Positions 7,690 through 15,823 are shown, numbered from the stretch's first letter. The stretch: DNA of 23,426 nt from an uncultured Collinsella sp. (GCA_900545165.1 UQYA01000022.1:1-23426); one strand, 5' to 3'. Numbers and translations are program-made. The notes: a model not told the origin generated them from the letters alone.

Positions 7690-8274
7690 ATGGACCTTCG
7701 CATCAAGAAAACCTATCGTGCCCTGTTCGATGCTTTTACCGAGCTCTTGGAAGAGCATCGGTTTGAGGATTTGACGGTTGCCATGCTTTGCGACCGGGCC
7801 CTGATTCGCCGCACGACGTTCTATAAGCATTTTCGCGATAAAAACGATTACTTTGCCTTCTATATCGATGAGCTTATGACGGGCTTGCCGCAAAACCGGA
7901 CCGATGCGGCGGACGCGGAGTCGCTTGGGGACGTGCAGGCGCTTCGCCATGAGGTCTTTGACGATGCCATGAATATGATTCTGGCGCATGAGCAGCTCAT
8001 GGATAATATTTTGGCGAGCAGCATGTCGGGCATGCTGACCGGCATGATTTGCGACCGCATCGCGCGTTCTGTCCGCGAGCGTGTGATGAGCTCGCTTGCC
8101 GAGGATGCCCTGGCCCCCGTGTCACTCGAGACGACATCGGAGTTTATCGCCGGTGGCATTATTCGGCTGTTCACAAATTGGTGGGAATCGGGTCACGACC
8201 TCGAGCGTCGACCCGAGATGGCTGACGTGGTCGATGCGCTGTTCGAGCGAACCATGACGCCGGTGCATCACTAG
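7690..8274 (+). CDS. TetR/AcrR-family transcriptional regulator
   Basis: Predicted DNA-binding repressor of 194 residues. The N-terminal helix-turn-helix is clear: RALFDAFTELLEEHRFEDLTV, then MLCDRALIRRTTFYKHFRDKNDYF (about 9-54), the TetR recognition-helix pattern TTFYKHF. The C-terminal ligand and dimer domain is all helical and not specific for an inducer. ATG 7690 is preferred (GAGG at 7674-7677, a rather long 12-base gap); ATG 7678 in the same frame would add four residues but overlaps the ribosome site. It is divergent from lemA across about 210 bases and converges on tRNA-Ser three bases after its stop. A short GTGT/ACAC inverted repeat near 7632-7649 might be its own operator. Target genes are unknown. 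Confidence 0.88.
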   Translation: MDLRIKKTYRALFDAFTELLEEHRFEDLTVAMLCDRALIRRTTFYKHFRDKNDYFAFYIDELMTGLPQNRTDAADAESLGDVQALRHEVFDDAMNMILAHEQLMDNILASSMSGMLTGMICDRIARSVRERVMSSLAEDALAPVSLETTSEFIAGGIIRLFTNWWESGHDLERRPEMADVVDALFERTMTPVHH

Positions 8275-8277
8275 AAG

Positions 8278-8367
8278 TGGCGGAGAGAGGGGGATTCGAA
8301 CCCCCGGAACGCTCTCGCGCTCAACGGTTTTCAAGACCGCCGCATTCAACCGCTCTGCCATCTCTCC
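8278..8367 (-). tRNA. tRNA-Ser (anticodon UGA)
   Basis: A 90-base class II tRNA with CCA encoded (complement of 8278-8280). The acceptor stem GGAGAGA pairs with TCTCTCC, with discriminator G. The anticodon loop is CTTGAAA with TGA at 8331-8333. There is a long serine-type variable arm and a T-arm with GTTCGAATC. It decodes UCA and other UCN serine codons. Confidence 0.97.
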
Positions 8368-8377
8368 GTGAGTCGTA

Positions 8378-8405
8378 ATGATAGCATCGTTTTGAATTTG
8401 CAACA
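8378..8405 (-). promoter_or_regulatory. Putative tRNA-Ser promoter
   Basis: On the minus strand TATCAT (8378-8383) lies ten bases before the mature tRNA 5' end, with a weak TGTTGC (8400-8405) at 16-base spacing. The region also holds the tadA-fusion ribosome site, so the divergent transcripts share about 50 bases. Confidence 0.35.
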
Positions 8406-8418
8406 GGGAAGGCGAACG

Positions 8419-10200
8419 ATGACGATCACCGAAATCGACGAGAAGTTCATGCGCGAGGCGCTGGCCGAGGCGCGCGCCGCCGCGGCAGTGGGCGAAGTGC
8501 CCATTGGCGCTGTGGTGGTGCGCGCGGGTGAGATTGTCGCGCGGGCGCATAATCGTCGCGAGCTCGACCAGGACCCTTCGGCGCATGCAGAGTTTGCGGC
8601 CCTGTGCGCTGCCGCTCGGTCGCTCGGTCGCTGGCGCCTTTCCGATTGCACGGTCTATGTAACGCTCGAGCCTTGCTGCATGTGTGCGGGGCTTATGGTC
8701 AACGCGCGCGTGGGGCGCTGCGTGTATGGCGCGGCTGATGCCAAGGCGGGCGCACTGGGCTCGCTGTATGACCTGAATGCCGATTCTCGCCTGAACCATC
8801 GGTTTAATGTGACCGCCGGCGTGCTGGCAGACGAGTGTCGTGAGGCGTTGAGCAGCTATTTTAGTGGGTTGCGCGGCACCGATGGTACTGGCTGCGGTTG
8901 TGGGGCCGATCTTGAAGCGCATACCGCTCATGCCGAGGCACTTGCGTGTGCTGAAGAGGATGCTGACACAGCGGTTGACTTTGGCCCCGCGTGTCGCCGG
9001 CCCCGCCGTGTGCTGTTGGCGATCGATTCCTTTAAGGGTAGCGTTTCGAGCGCGCAGGCGGAGGAGGCTGTTACCGAAGGCGTGCGCCGTGTGTGGCCCG
9101 ATGCCCAGGTGGCCGCGTTGCCGCTGGCAGATGGCGGTGAGGGAACGCTCGATGCCATCGCCGCATGCAGTGGCGAGCTCTCAACCTGCGAGGTTGCAGG
9201 TCCCTTGGGCGAACGCGTGTCTGCCCGGATGCTGGTAGACGGCGAGCGCGAGTCGGCTGTTATTGAGATGGCCGAGGCGGCGGGTATTGAGTATTCGCCT
9301 TGCACGGAGTCGGCGGCGTTGGCGGCCACAACCTATGGCGTGGGTGAGCTCATGCTTCGCGCGGTTCGTACGGGTGCAAAGACTATCTATATTGGCTTGG
9401 GCGGCAGTGCCACCAACGATGGCGGCGCCGGCATGCTGCAGGCGCTGGGCGCCCACCTTGTCGATGATCAGGGCTGCGATATCGCCCCTGGTCTTGCGGG
9501 TCTCGAACACGTGGTGAGTATCGATTTGGTACCGGCGCTTCAGGCACTGAATGGCGCGCGTGTCGTGGTGCTTTCCGATGTCGAAAACCCACTCGTGGGG
9601 CGCCGCGGTGCGCTGGCAGTGTTCGGCGGACAGAAGGGTCTGCCGACGGGGGATGCCGAGGCCCTGGGCAAGTGCGACAGCTGGATGGTCGGCTATGGTC
9701 GCCTGCTCGATACGGCGATTGTCGAGGCGCGTGAGCAGGGGCTATTGCGTGTGCCCGAGGGCGCGCGGACATTTGGATCGGTGCTCGGCGTGCCTGGCGC
9801 GGGCGCGGCAGGTGGCTTGGGTGCGGCGTTGCTGACGCTTGGTGCCGAGTTGCGCTCGGGCGTGGAGACGGTGCTCGATCTGATTGGGTTTGACGGGCGC
9901 GTGCGCAATGCCGACTTGGTCATTACAGGCGAGGGCAACATGGATGAGCAGTCTGCCGCCGGTAAGGCGCCGGTGGGTGTGGCCCGTCGTGCGAAGCGAT
10001 ATGGCAAGCCGGTGGTCGCCGTCGTGGGCGGTCGTGCCGACAACCTGGATGCAGTGTATGAGCGGGGTGTCGACCTGGTGTTGCCAGTCTGCCGCAGGCC
10101 CATGCCTCTTGACCAAGCGCTCGACACCCAGGAATCCACAACCAACCTCATCTGCGCCGGCGAGTCAGCCGCCCAAGCCTACGACCTCGCCCGTCTCTAA
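8419..10200 (+). CDS. Fusion: TadA-like tRNA adenosine deaminase - glycerate kinase
   Basis: One uninterrupted 593-residue frame joins two enzymes. Residues about 1-152 are a complete TadA-type deaminase (A34 to inosine in tRNA-Arg(ACG)): HAE with zinc His56 and proton-shuttling Glu58, and PCCMC with Cys86 and Cys89. A Gly/Ala/Cys-rich linker (about 153-195) leads to a full GlxK/GarK-type glycerate kinase (about 196-593) with DSFKGS (203-208), LADGGEGT (235-242) and GLGGSATNDGGAGM (325-338), which phosphorylates glycerate to 2-phosphoglycerate. ATG 8419 is chosen for AGGGAAGG (8405-8412) six bases upstream. Both halves keep their catalytic motifs and normal lengths, so neither looks decayed. 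TadA is normally a stand-alone essential protein of about 150-170 residues. The tadA symbol applies only to the N-terminal half. Confidence 0.9.
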   Translation: MTITEIDEKFMREALAEARAAAAVGEVPIGAVVVRAGEIVARAHNRRELDQDPSAHAEFAALCAAARSLGRWRLSDCTVYVTLEPCCMCAGLMVNARVGRCVYGAADAKAGALGSLYDLNADSRLNHRFNVTAGVLADECREALSSYFSGLRGTDGTGCGCGADLEAHTAHAEALACAEEDADTAVDFGPACRRPRRVLLAIDSFKGSVSSAQAEEAVTEGVRRVWPDAQVAALPLADGGEGTLDAIAACSGELSTCEVAGPLGERVSARMLVDGERESAVIEMAEAAGIEYSPCTESAALAATTYGVGELMLRAVRTGAKTIYIGLGGSATNDGGAGMLQALGAHLVDDQGCDIAPGLAGLEHVVSIDLVPALQALNGARVVVLSDVENPLVGRRGALAVFGGQKGLPTGDAEALGKCDSWMVGYGRLLDTAIVEAREQGLLRVPEGARTFGSVLGVPGAGAAGGLGAALLTLGAELRSGVETVLDLIGFDGRVRNADLVITGEGNMDEQSAAGKAPVGVARRAKRYGKPVVAVVGGRADNLDAVYERGVDLVLPVCRRPMPLDQALDTQESTTNLICAGESAAQAYDLARL

Positions 10201-10218
10201 AACCCATCTCCCAATAAC

Positions 10219-10280
10219 TTGCGGTGGATAGTTCCTGTTTTCCGGCTCAAATGCCCCAACCAGGAACTATTCCATCGCAA
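10219..10280. repeat. Inverted repeat 1 of the tadA-ffs intergenic region
   Basis: Left arm 10219-10237 and right arm 10261-10280 are reverse complements except for one mismatch and one extra base; the core GATAGTTCCTG pairs with CAGGAACTAT. The loop is 23 bases. There is no U-run, so it is not an obvious terminator although it begins just after the fusion gene. Confidence 0.65.
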
Positions 10281-10346
10281 CTTCGAGAATGGCCATCCGA
10301 GGCTGGTCGCCATGGGCCTCGAGTCGGACCGTTTGCTAAGAAACGC

Positions 10347-10483
10347 GGCCATCTACTACGTTTAACCGGGCACCCTCGACCATCCCGGAATTTGGGAAAT
10401 AAAAACCGCAGGTAGAGGGTTTGCTGATTTTCGAAAAGGTCGGCTATGGTTGACCTCTGTGACCAAAACGTAGTAGATAGGCC
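10347..10483. repeat. Inverted repeat 2, arms about 100 bases apart
   Basis: GGCC-ATCTACTACGTTT (10347-10363) and the reverse complement of 10466-10483 match apart from one inserted base. The 102 bases between the arms show no coding potential. The shared ACTAC core resembles the stem of inverted repeat 3, suggesting related elements. Confidence 0.55.
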
Positions 10484-10516
10484 CTTTTCGTGGCACAGCA
10501 CCAGATCAGTCTTTTA

Positions 10517-10590
10517 GGACGGGGCCTTTTTGACTACTTTCGCCAATTTGGTCGCCCAAGTAGGTAAAAGTAGTCAAAAAAGCCCCGTCC
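10517..10590. repeat. Inverted repeat 3, 24-25-base arms upstream of ffs
   Basis: The arms 10517-10540 and 10566-10590 pair over 24 bases with a single mismatch; the core TTTTTGACTACTTT faces AAAAGTAGTCAAAAA. The GGACGGGG/CCCCGTCC ends are GC-rich and the loop is 25 bases. It ends 13 bases before the ffs -35 box and could insulate ffs from readthrough or be a dispersed REP-like element. Confidence 0.7.
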
Positions 10591-10603
10591 CAAATTAGCT
10601 ACC

Positions 10604-10632
10604 TTGCCCTGCTGGGCGGGAGCAGGTAAGAT
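10604..10632 (+). promoter_or_regulatory. Promoter of the SRP RNA gene
   Basis: TTGCCC (10604-10609) and TAAGAT (10627-10632) are separated by exactly 17 bases. The expected transcription start, about 10639-10640, coincides with the first base of the predicted SRP RNA stem. Confidence 0.7.
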
Positions 10633-10639
10633 ATACCGA

Positions 10640-10762
10640 GCGCCTAGCGCGTTCGATGGGTTCGGATGACGACATGTTCCGAATCTGGTCAGGTCCGGAA
10701 GGAAGCAGCCATAAGGAGCCTCTGTCGGGCATCCGAATCCATCGAGCGTGCAGGCGCTTTTT
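10640..10762 (+). ncRNA. ffs: Signal recognition particle RNA (small, 4.5S type)
   Basis: Contains the near-invariant Ffh-binding core GGTCAGGTCCGGAAGGAAGC (from 10687) with its GGAA tetraloop and asymmetric internal loop. Flanking segments pair end to end: GCGCC (10640-10644) with GGCGC (10753-10757), TCGATGG with CCATCGA, and TTCGGATG with CATCCGAA. A T-run directly after the closing stem acts as terminator. The hairpin-only form lacks an Alu domain. SRP RNA binds Ffh and targets membrane proteins co-translationally. It follows a tadA gene, as in Bacillus, but dnaX does not follow. Confidence 0.95.
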
Positions 10763-10820
10763 GGTGCCGCGGCCACGTGGTTCAAGAGGCGGCGGTGCTG
10801 TTGCTTGATTTTTTGCAGTT

Positions 10821-10863
10821 AAAGAGGCCCGTTTCCCTGGGTTGGGGAAACGAGCCTCTTTTT
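10821..10863. terminator. Bidirectional terminator between ffs and the LANTG gene
   Basis: AAAGAGGC...GTTTCCC (10821-10837) pairs with GGGAAAC...GCCTCTTT (10845-10861) with a two-base internal mismatch and a seven-base loop. TTTTTG follows on the plus strand, and a shorter U-tract serves the minus-strand surface protein gene. Confidence 0.8.
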
Positions 10864-10906
10864 GTCTCTGGGCTTGTAGATTGGCGAAGGCGATATGCTC
10901 TGGCAG

Positions 10907-11896
10907 CTATTTTGAGTTCTTGATGCGGCGTGTGGCTGTGGCGGTTATTCCGAGTCCCATGGCGGCGATTCCTGTGAGTGTGATTGCGCTCGGCGCTGTG
11001 TCGCCTGTGTTTGCGAGCTTGCCGGTGGTCGTATTTGCTTGCTTGGTGGAGCTCGATGGAGCGTCTTTGCCGGTCGCGGGCGAGCTGGCGGGCTGCGCCG
11101 TCTCGGCCGGTTGCGCTGAGCTGGAGGGTTTTGTCGTCTCGGCGGGTTTCGTTATCTCGGGCGAGGCGGCCTTATCTGCTGCGGCTTTTGCCTCTTCGTA
11201 TGTCTTGCAGGCATCGTCATAGGCCGCTTGCGCCTTTTCCAAATCGCCGAGGAGCGCATTTTGCTTGGCTATGTCCTCGTCGATGTGGGCTTTAGCTTCC
11301 TCTGCCTCACTTTCGAAATGCTGAACCTGTCTTTCCTGACTTTCGAGTCGGCGTTGGTAATAGTGAAGATTATCTTCACAAGATTTTTCTCGCGTTTTTG
11401 CCGTCATGATCTCACTGCGCAACTGCTTAATATGCTCCTTAATAGCTGTGCTGGGCTCCTCGTCGCCGAGTGCTTCAAGTGCCTTATCTAATTCTGCCTG
11501 AAGGCCGCTTGTCCGGTTGTGGGCCTCATCGTATTTGGCTTGGGCTGCATCGACGTTCGCTTGCATGGCGGGAAGGGGTTCCCTCCATTTGGCGGCTTCC
11601 GCCACCACCATGTCGTAGAGTTCTTGAAATGCGGCAATGTCATCATTGATTTCCGCAAGTTTCTCGGGACTTGCGGCGTCTTTTGCGGCCTCGAGGTTTT
11701 TGAGCGCTTCCTGCATGGCTGCATACGCTTTTTCTTTTGCGGCGGCCGCATCTTCCGACCGCAAGGCAACTGCACCGGTGGGGGAACTGGTTTCTGCCGC
11801 GATCGCCGTTGCGGGGGCGATTCCCGCGACAAGTGCCGCGGAAAGGGCGATGCCCACAGTTGCTCGTCTTGCTCTTCTTGCGAGAATGTCGTTCAT
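10907..11896 (-). CDS. LANTG-anchored coiled-coil surface protein
   Basis: Predicted secreted, sortase-anchored protein of 329 residues. A signal peptide (about 1-34, ending AIAA before ETSS) is followed by a long Ala/Glu/Lys/Gln-rich helical region with heptad character (about 50-245). Next is a Pro/Ser/Thr-rich wall-spanning stretch (about 246-290), then LANTG (294-298), a hydrophobic helix and the basic tail RRIKNSK. LAXTG motifs are recognised by class E sortases in other actinobacteria; no sortase gene is in the window. The start is supported by GAGGTG five bases upstream. A minus-strand TATATT with a TG extension near 11950 may be the -10. No enzymatic domain is recognisable; binding or structural roles are possible. 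It is divergent from the second ABC operon. Confidence 0.82.
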   Translation of the reverse strand: MNDILARRARRATVGIALSAALVAGIAPATAIAAETSSPTGAVALRSEDAAAAKEKAYAAMQEALKNLEAAKDAASPEKLAEINDDIAAFQELYDMVVAEAAKWREPLPAMQANVDAAQAKYDEAHNRTSGLQAELDKALEALGDEEPSTAIKEHIKQLRSEIMTAKTREKSCEDNLHYYQRRLESQERQVQHFESEAEEAKAHIDEDIAKQNALLGDLEKAQAAYDDACKTYEEAKAAADKAASPEITKPAETTKPSSSAQPAETAQPASSPATGKDAPSSSTKQANTTTGKLANTGDTAPSAITLTGIAAMGLGITATATRRIKNSK

Positions 11897-12032
11897 CTCG
11901 GCACCTCATTTCAAGGGTCGGCGACTAACTTGGTAGCACTAATGTAAATATACCATGCTAGTTGACCCGACACTGGCTGGGTGTGCGCGTATACCCCTCT
12001 GAAAACTGAATCCCGTTAGAAATGACGAGTTG

Positions 12033-12062
12033 TTTACGCTTCTTTTGGGGTGGCGGTACTAT
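12033..12062 (+). promoter_or_regulatory. Putative promoter of the second ABC operon
   Basis: TTTACG (12033-12038) and TACTAT (12057-12062) are 18 bases apart, predicting a start near 12069. This leaves a leader of about 38 bases carrying the AGGGAG ribosome site, and it argues against a start at GTG 12050. Confidence 0.45.
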
Positions 12063-12106
12063 CATGGTTCGAATTGAATGTGGATGATGATAGGGAGCGC
12101 CTATAC

Positions 12107-13963
12107 ATGATTGAGCTGCTCAGGCGTTTTGGTGGTAAGTTTCGCCGGTATATGGTGATTGGCCCTGCGTGTAAGCTGATCGAAGTGATCTTTGACCTGC
12201 TGACGCCGCTGGTGATTGCCCAGATGATCGATAAGGGTATTGGCGCACACGATGTCAACGCCGTCGTCCACTACGGTGCATTGCTTGCCGTCATGGCCGT
12301 GATCGGCATCTCGTTTACGCTCGTCTGCCAAAAGATGGCGGCGCTGACCTCGCAGGGCATGGGCACCGATATCCGTGGTGCGCTCTACGAGCACATCAAT
12401 AAGCTGAGCTATGCCGAACTCGACCGCTTTGGCACGCCGTCGCTCATTACGCGCATCACCAACGATGTCAACCAGGTGCAGCTTGCCGTGGCGCTGGGCG
12501 TGCGCATGCTCATCCGCTGGCCCTTCCTGGCGGTGGGCTCCATGTGCGCGGCCCTTGCCATCGACCTTAAGCTCGGCGTAATCTTCTTGATCTGCACGCC
12601 CGCCATTGGCTTGGTGTTTTGGTTTGTCATGGCGCGCTGCATTCCGTACTACAAGCAGCTGCAGGCAAAGCTCGACCGCATCGCGCTTGTCTGCCGCGAG
12701 GGGCTTTCGGGTGCCCGCGTGGTCCGCGCGTTTGTGCGCGAGGACCACGAGCGCGAGCGCTTTGCCCAAGCCGCCGACGACCAGGCTCATACCGCCATCG
12801 CGGTGGGCAAGCTCTCGTCGATCCTTAACCCCGTAACGTTTTTGGTGATGAACCTTGGTGTGTGCGCCATCCTGTGGGTGGGCGGCATCCAGGTCAACGT
12901 GGGCGAGCTTACGCAGGGCCAGGTCATGGCGTTTGTGAACTACATGACGCAGACCCTTACCTCCATCGTCTACGTCGCCAACCTGGTCGTTGTCTTTACC
13001 AAGGCGAGCGCCAGTGCGTCGCGTATCAACGAGGTGCTCAATTGCGTGCCGAGCATCACCGACGAGGGCAACCAGCCGGTCGAGCTGCCCAAGCCGAGCG
13101 AACTGGCGGGTGGCGCTGCTCCAGTCCCTGCGCTGAGCTTTGACCATGCGAGCTTTTCGTTTGGCGCGGGCGCGGCAAATGCCGTGAGCGATGTGACCCT
13201 GGAACTGCCGGTGGGCAAAACGCTCGGTATTATCGGCGGCACGGGCAGCGGCAAGTCCACGCTCGTCTCGCTTATCTCGCGCCTGTACGACGCGAGCATC
13301 GGCAGCGTGAGCGTAATGGGTGCCGACGTGCGCGCCTGGCCGCTCGATCAGCTGCGCCGTGTGGTCGCGACTGTTCCGCAGCGCGCGTCGCTCGTGAGCG
13401 GCACGATTCGCAGCAACCTAACCTGGCGCGACGATGCGGCAACCGACGATGAGCTTTGGGCGGCGCTCGATATGGCGCAGGCGAGCGAGTTCGTGCGCAA
13501 AAAACCTCAGGGTCTGGACGCGCCGGTCGAGGCGGGTGGCAAGAACTTTAGCGGTGGCCAGCGCCAGCGCCTGACCATCGCACGTGCTCTGGTGGGCTCT
13601 CCGCAGGTCCTAATCATGGATGACTCTGCCTCGGCGCTCGACTTTAAGACCGATGCGGCGCTTCGTCATGCCATTCGCGAGCGCAGCGTGCGCGGTGCCG
13701 CCGAGGGCGGTCTGCCGCTGACTACGGTCATTGTGAGCCAGCGCGTCTCGACCGTGCGCGACGCCGACATGATCTGCGTGCTCAATCACGGCTCGGTCGC
13801 GGGCCTGGGCACGCACGATGAGCTGTACGCGGCCTGTCAGCTCTATCGCGAGATTTGCCAGTCGCAGCTGCGCCGCGAGGAGCTCGAGGGCCAGCAGGGG
13901 AGTACGACGCCCGCGTCCACCCCGATCGCCTCCGCATCCGTCTGCGCAAAGGAGGGCTGCTAA
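12107..13963 (+). CDS. ABC exporter 2, first (degenerate-site) subunit
   Basis: Half-transporter of 618 residues: six-helix membrane domain (about 15-300) plus ATPase domain. ATG 12107 is chosen because AGGGAG (12092-12097) precedes it with nine-base spacing; GTG 12050 in the same frame lacks a ribosome site and lies above the predicted transcription start. Motifs are Walker A GGTGSGKST (377-385), signature FSGGQ (481-485), and Walker B VLIMDD (501-506) with Asp506 at the catalytic Glu position. Gln545 replaces the switch His (SQRVSTV). These are the same substitutions as in the first gene of the other exporter operon. A Pro/Ser/Thr-rich tail (about 595-618) follows the ATPase. The TAA stop directly abuts the ATG of the partner. 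Substrate unknown. Confidence 0.94.
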   Translation: MIELLRRFGGKFRRYMVIGPACKLIEVIFDLLTPLVIAQMIDKGIGAHDVNAVVHYGALLAVMAVIGISFTLVCQKMAALTSQGMGTDIRGALYEHINKLSYAELDRFGTPSLITRITNDVNQVQLAVALGVRMLIRWPFLAVGSMCAALAIDLKLGVIFLICTPAIGLVFWFVMARCIPYYKQLQAKLDRIALVCREGLSGARVVRAFVREDHERERFAQAADDQAHTAIAVGKLSSILNPVTFLVMNLGVCAILWVGGIQVNVGELTQGQVMAFVNYMTQTLTSIVYVANLVVVFTKASASASRINEVLNCVPSITDEGNQPVELPKPSELAGGAAPVPALSFDHASFSFGAGAANAVSDVTLELPVGKTLGIIGGTGSGKSTLVSLISRLYDASIGSVSVMGADVRAWPLDQLRRVVATVPQRASLVSGTIRSNLTWRDDAATDDELWAALDMAQASEFVRKKPQGLDAPVEAGGKNFSGGQRQRLTIARALVGSPQVLIMDDSASALDFKTDAALRHAIRERSVRGAAEGGLPLTTVIVSQRVSTVRDADMICVLNHGSVAGLGTHDELYAACQLYREICQSQLRREELEGQQGSTTPASTPIASASVCAKEGC

Positions 13964-15823
13964 ATGAATCCGTACACTTCCTCCGGTTCGGTCGCCACGA
14001 TGACGGCCAACGTGTCCGGTAACGATAGCCTCAACGACCTGGGCGACGGTCCGCGCCAGCCCGGCGACCCCGAGCGCTATCCCGTGGGTGCGGTGACTCG
14101 CCGTCTGATGGGCTACGTTCGTCCGCATCGCATTTCGTTTGTTGCGTCGTTTGTGAGTGCCGCCATCTCCGTGATTCTGCAGCTCTACACGCCTATCCTT
14201 ATCGGCGAGGGCATCGACCTGATCGTCGCCGCCGGGCAGGTGGACTTCGACGCGCTGCTGCCGCTCGTTACCAAACTCGCGTTCGTCGTGGTAGGTGCCG
14301 CGGCCTTCCAGTGGCTGCAGGGCTACTGCGTCAACCGCCTGTCCTACGAAACGGTGCGCGACATGCGCGTGGAGGCGAGCGATAAGCTCAGCCGCATGCC
14401 GCTCAGCTTTATCGACAGCCATGCCCACGGCGACCTCATGAGCCGCGTGGTCAACGACGTCGACCAGGTGGGCGACGGTCTGCTGCAGGGCTTCACGCAG
14501 CTCTTCACCGGTGTTATTACCATCGTGGGCACGCTCGCGTTTATGCTTTCCATCAACCTGACCATGACGCTCGTGGTGGTACTCGTCACGCCGCTTTCCA
14601 TTTTTGCAGCCGGTGCTATCGCCAAGCTCTCCAACAAAAGCTTTACGGCACAGCAGCGTATTCAAGGGCAGCTCGGTGGCCATATCGAGGAGTATGTGGG
14701 CGAGCAAAAACTGGTGGATGCGTTTGCCTACGGCCCGAACGCCCAAGCGCGCTTCGACGCCCTCAACGCCGAGCTCTATACGGCAGGTGAACGCGCACAG
14801 TTTATGGGCTCGCTTTCCAACCCCGGTACGCGCTTTATCAACAACATCATCTATGCCGTGGTCGCCGTGATTGGCTGCGTGGGCGTGATCACGGGCGTGC
14901 CCGCTGCGCTCACGGTGGGCGGCGTGCAGATTTTCCTGTCCTATGCCAACCAGTACACCAAGCCGTTCAACGAGGTCACCAACGTCATTACGCAGATCCA
15001 GACGGCGTATGCCTCGGCGCGCCGCATGTTTGCGCTGCTCGATGCGCGCGAGCAGGAGCCCGATGCGGCGGATGCCGTGGAACTTGCTGCCCCGCAGGGT
15101 GAGGTGACCTTTGAGCATGTGGACTTTAGCTACGTGCCCGACCGCAAGCTGCTGCAGGATATCTGCATCGAGGCCAAGCCCGGCATGCGCTTTGCCCTCG
15201 TTGGCCCTACGGGCTGCGGCAAGACGACGCTCATCAATTTGCTGCTGCGATTCTACGATATCGATGCCGGTCGCATCGCAGTCGATGGCCGGTCTTCGCG
15301 TGGCTACACGCGCGCAAGCCTGCGCCGCGCCTTTGGCATGGTGTTGCAGGATACGTGGCTGTTCGAGGGCACCGTGGCCGAAAACATCGCCTACGGTTGT
15401 CCCGATGCCACGCGTGAACAGGTTATCGAGGCGGCCAAGCGCGCGCATGCGCACAAGTTTATCGTGCAGCTGCCAGGCGGCTACGATACGGTCATCGGCG
15501 AGGACGGCGGCACGTTTAGCCAGGGTCAAAAACAGCTGCTGTGCATTGCGCGCGTTATGCTCACCGATCCGGCGATTCTGCTGCTGGACGAGGCAACGTC
15601 GAGCATCGATACGCGTACCGAGCTGCAGGTGCAGGCGGCATTCGACGAGCTCATGGCCGGTCGCACAAGCTTTGTCGTGGCGCACCGCCTGAGCACCATC
15701 CGCAACGCCGACTGCATTCTGGTGATGCGCGACGGCCAGATTATCGAGCGCGGCACGCACGACGAGCTACTAGCGGCAGGCGGCTTCTACGCCGAACTCT
15801 ACCGCAGCCAGTTTGCCCAGTAG
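13964..15823 (+). CDS. ABC exporter 2, second (catalytic) subunit
   Basis: Partner of the preceding gene, starting on the base after its stop, with AAGGAGGG just upstream overlapping the end of that gene. The 619-residue protein has a low-complexity polar N-terminus (about 1-45), a membrane domain (about 50-345) and an ATPase domain. Walker A is GPTGCGKTT (414-422), signature FSQGQ (518-522), Walker B ILLLDE (538-543) with intact catalytic Glu543, and switch His574 (VAHRLST). As in exporter 1, the intact subunit has the altered SQGQ signature, which faces the degenerate Walker site of its partner. Shared motif variants suggest the two operons arose by duplication or belong to one subfamily. 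Confidence 0.95.
   Translation: MNPYTSSGSVATMTANVSGNDSLNDLGDGPRQPGDPERYPVGAVTRRLMGYVRPHRISFVASFVSAAISVILQLYTPILIGEGIDLIVAAGQVDFDALLPLVTKLAFVVVGAAAFQWLQGYCVNRLSYETVRDMRVEASDKLSRMPLSFIDSHAHGDLMSRVVNDVDQVGDGLLQGFTQLFTGVITIVGTLAFMLSINLTMTLVVVLVTPLSIFAAGAIAKLSNKSFTAQQRIQGQLGGHIEEYVGEQKLVDAFAYGPNAQARFDALNAELYTAGERAQFMGSLSNPGTRFINNIIYAVVAVIGCVGVITGVPAALTVGGVQIFLSYANQYTKPFNEVTNVITQIQTAYASARRMFALLDAREQEPDAADAVELAAPQGEVTFEHVDFSYVPDRKLLQDICIEAKPGMRFALVGPTGCGKTTLINLLLRFYDIDAGRIAVDGRSSRGYTRASLRRAFGMVLQDTWLFEGTVAENIAYGCPDATREQVIEAAKRAHAHKFIVQLPGGYDTVIGEDGGTFSQGQKQLLCIARVMLTDPAILLLDEATSSIDTRTELQVQAAFDELMAGRTSFVVAHRLSTIRNADCILVMRDGQIIERGTHDELLAAGGFYAELYRSQFAQ

Noticed and set aside
10247..10501. A short minus-strand frame in the tadA-ffs intergenic region
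   Set aside because: It runs through the arms of two inverted repeats, has no ribosome site and no protein-like pattern.
10666..10923. A short plus-strand frame over the SRP RNA
   Set aside because: It overlaps the highly conserved SRP RNA core and the following terminator.
13610..15760. A 716-codon open frame antisense to the second ABC exporter
   Set aside because: It spans parts of two genes with full ABC motifs on the plus strand. Its protein is His/Arg/Ala-rich without domains, the usual shadow of GC-rich codon bias.
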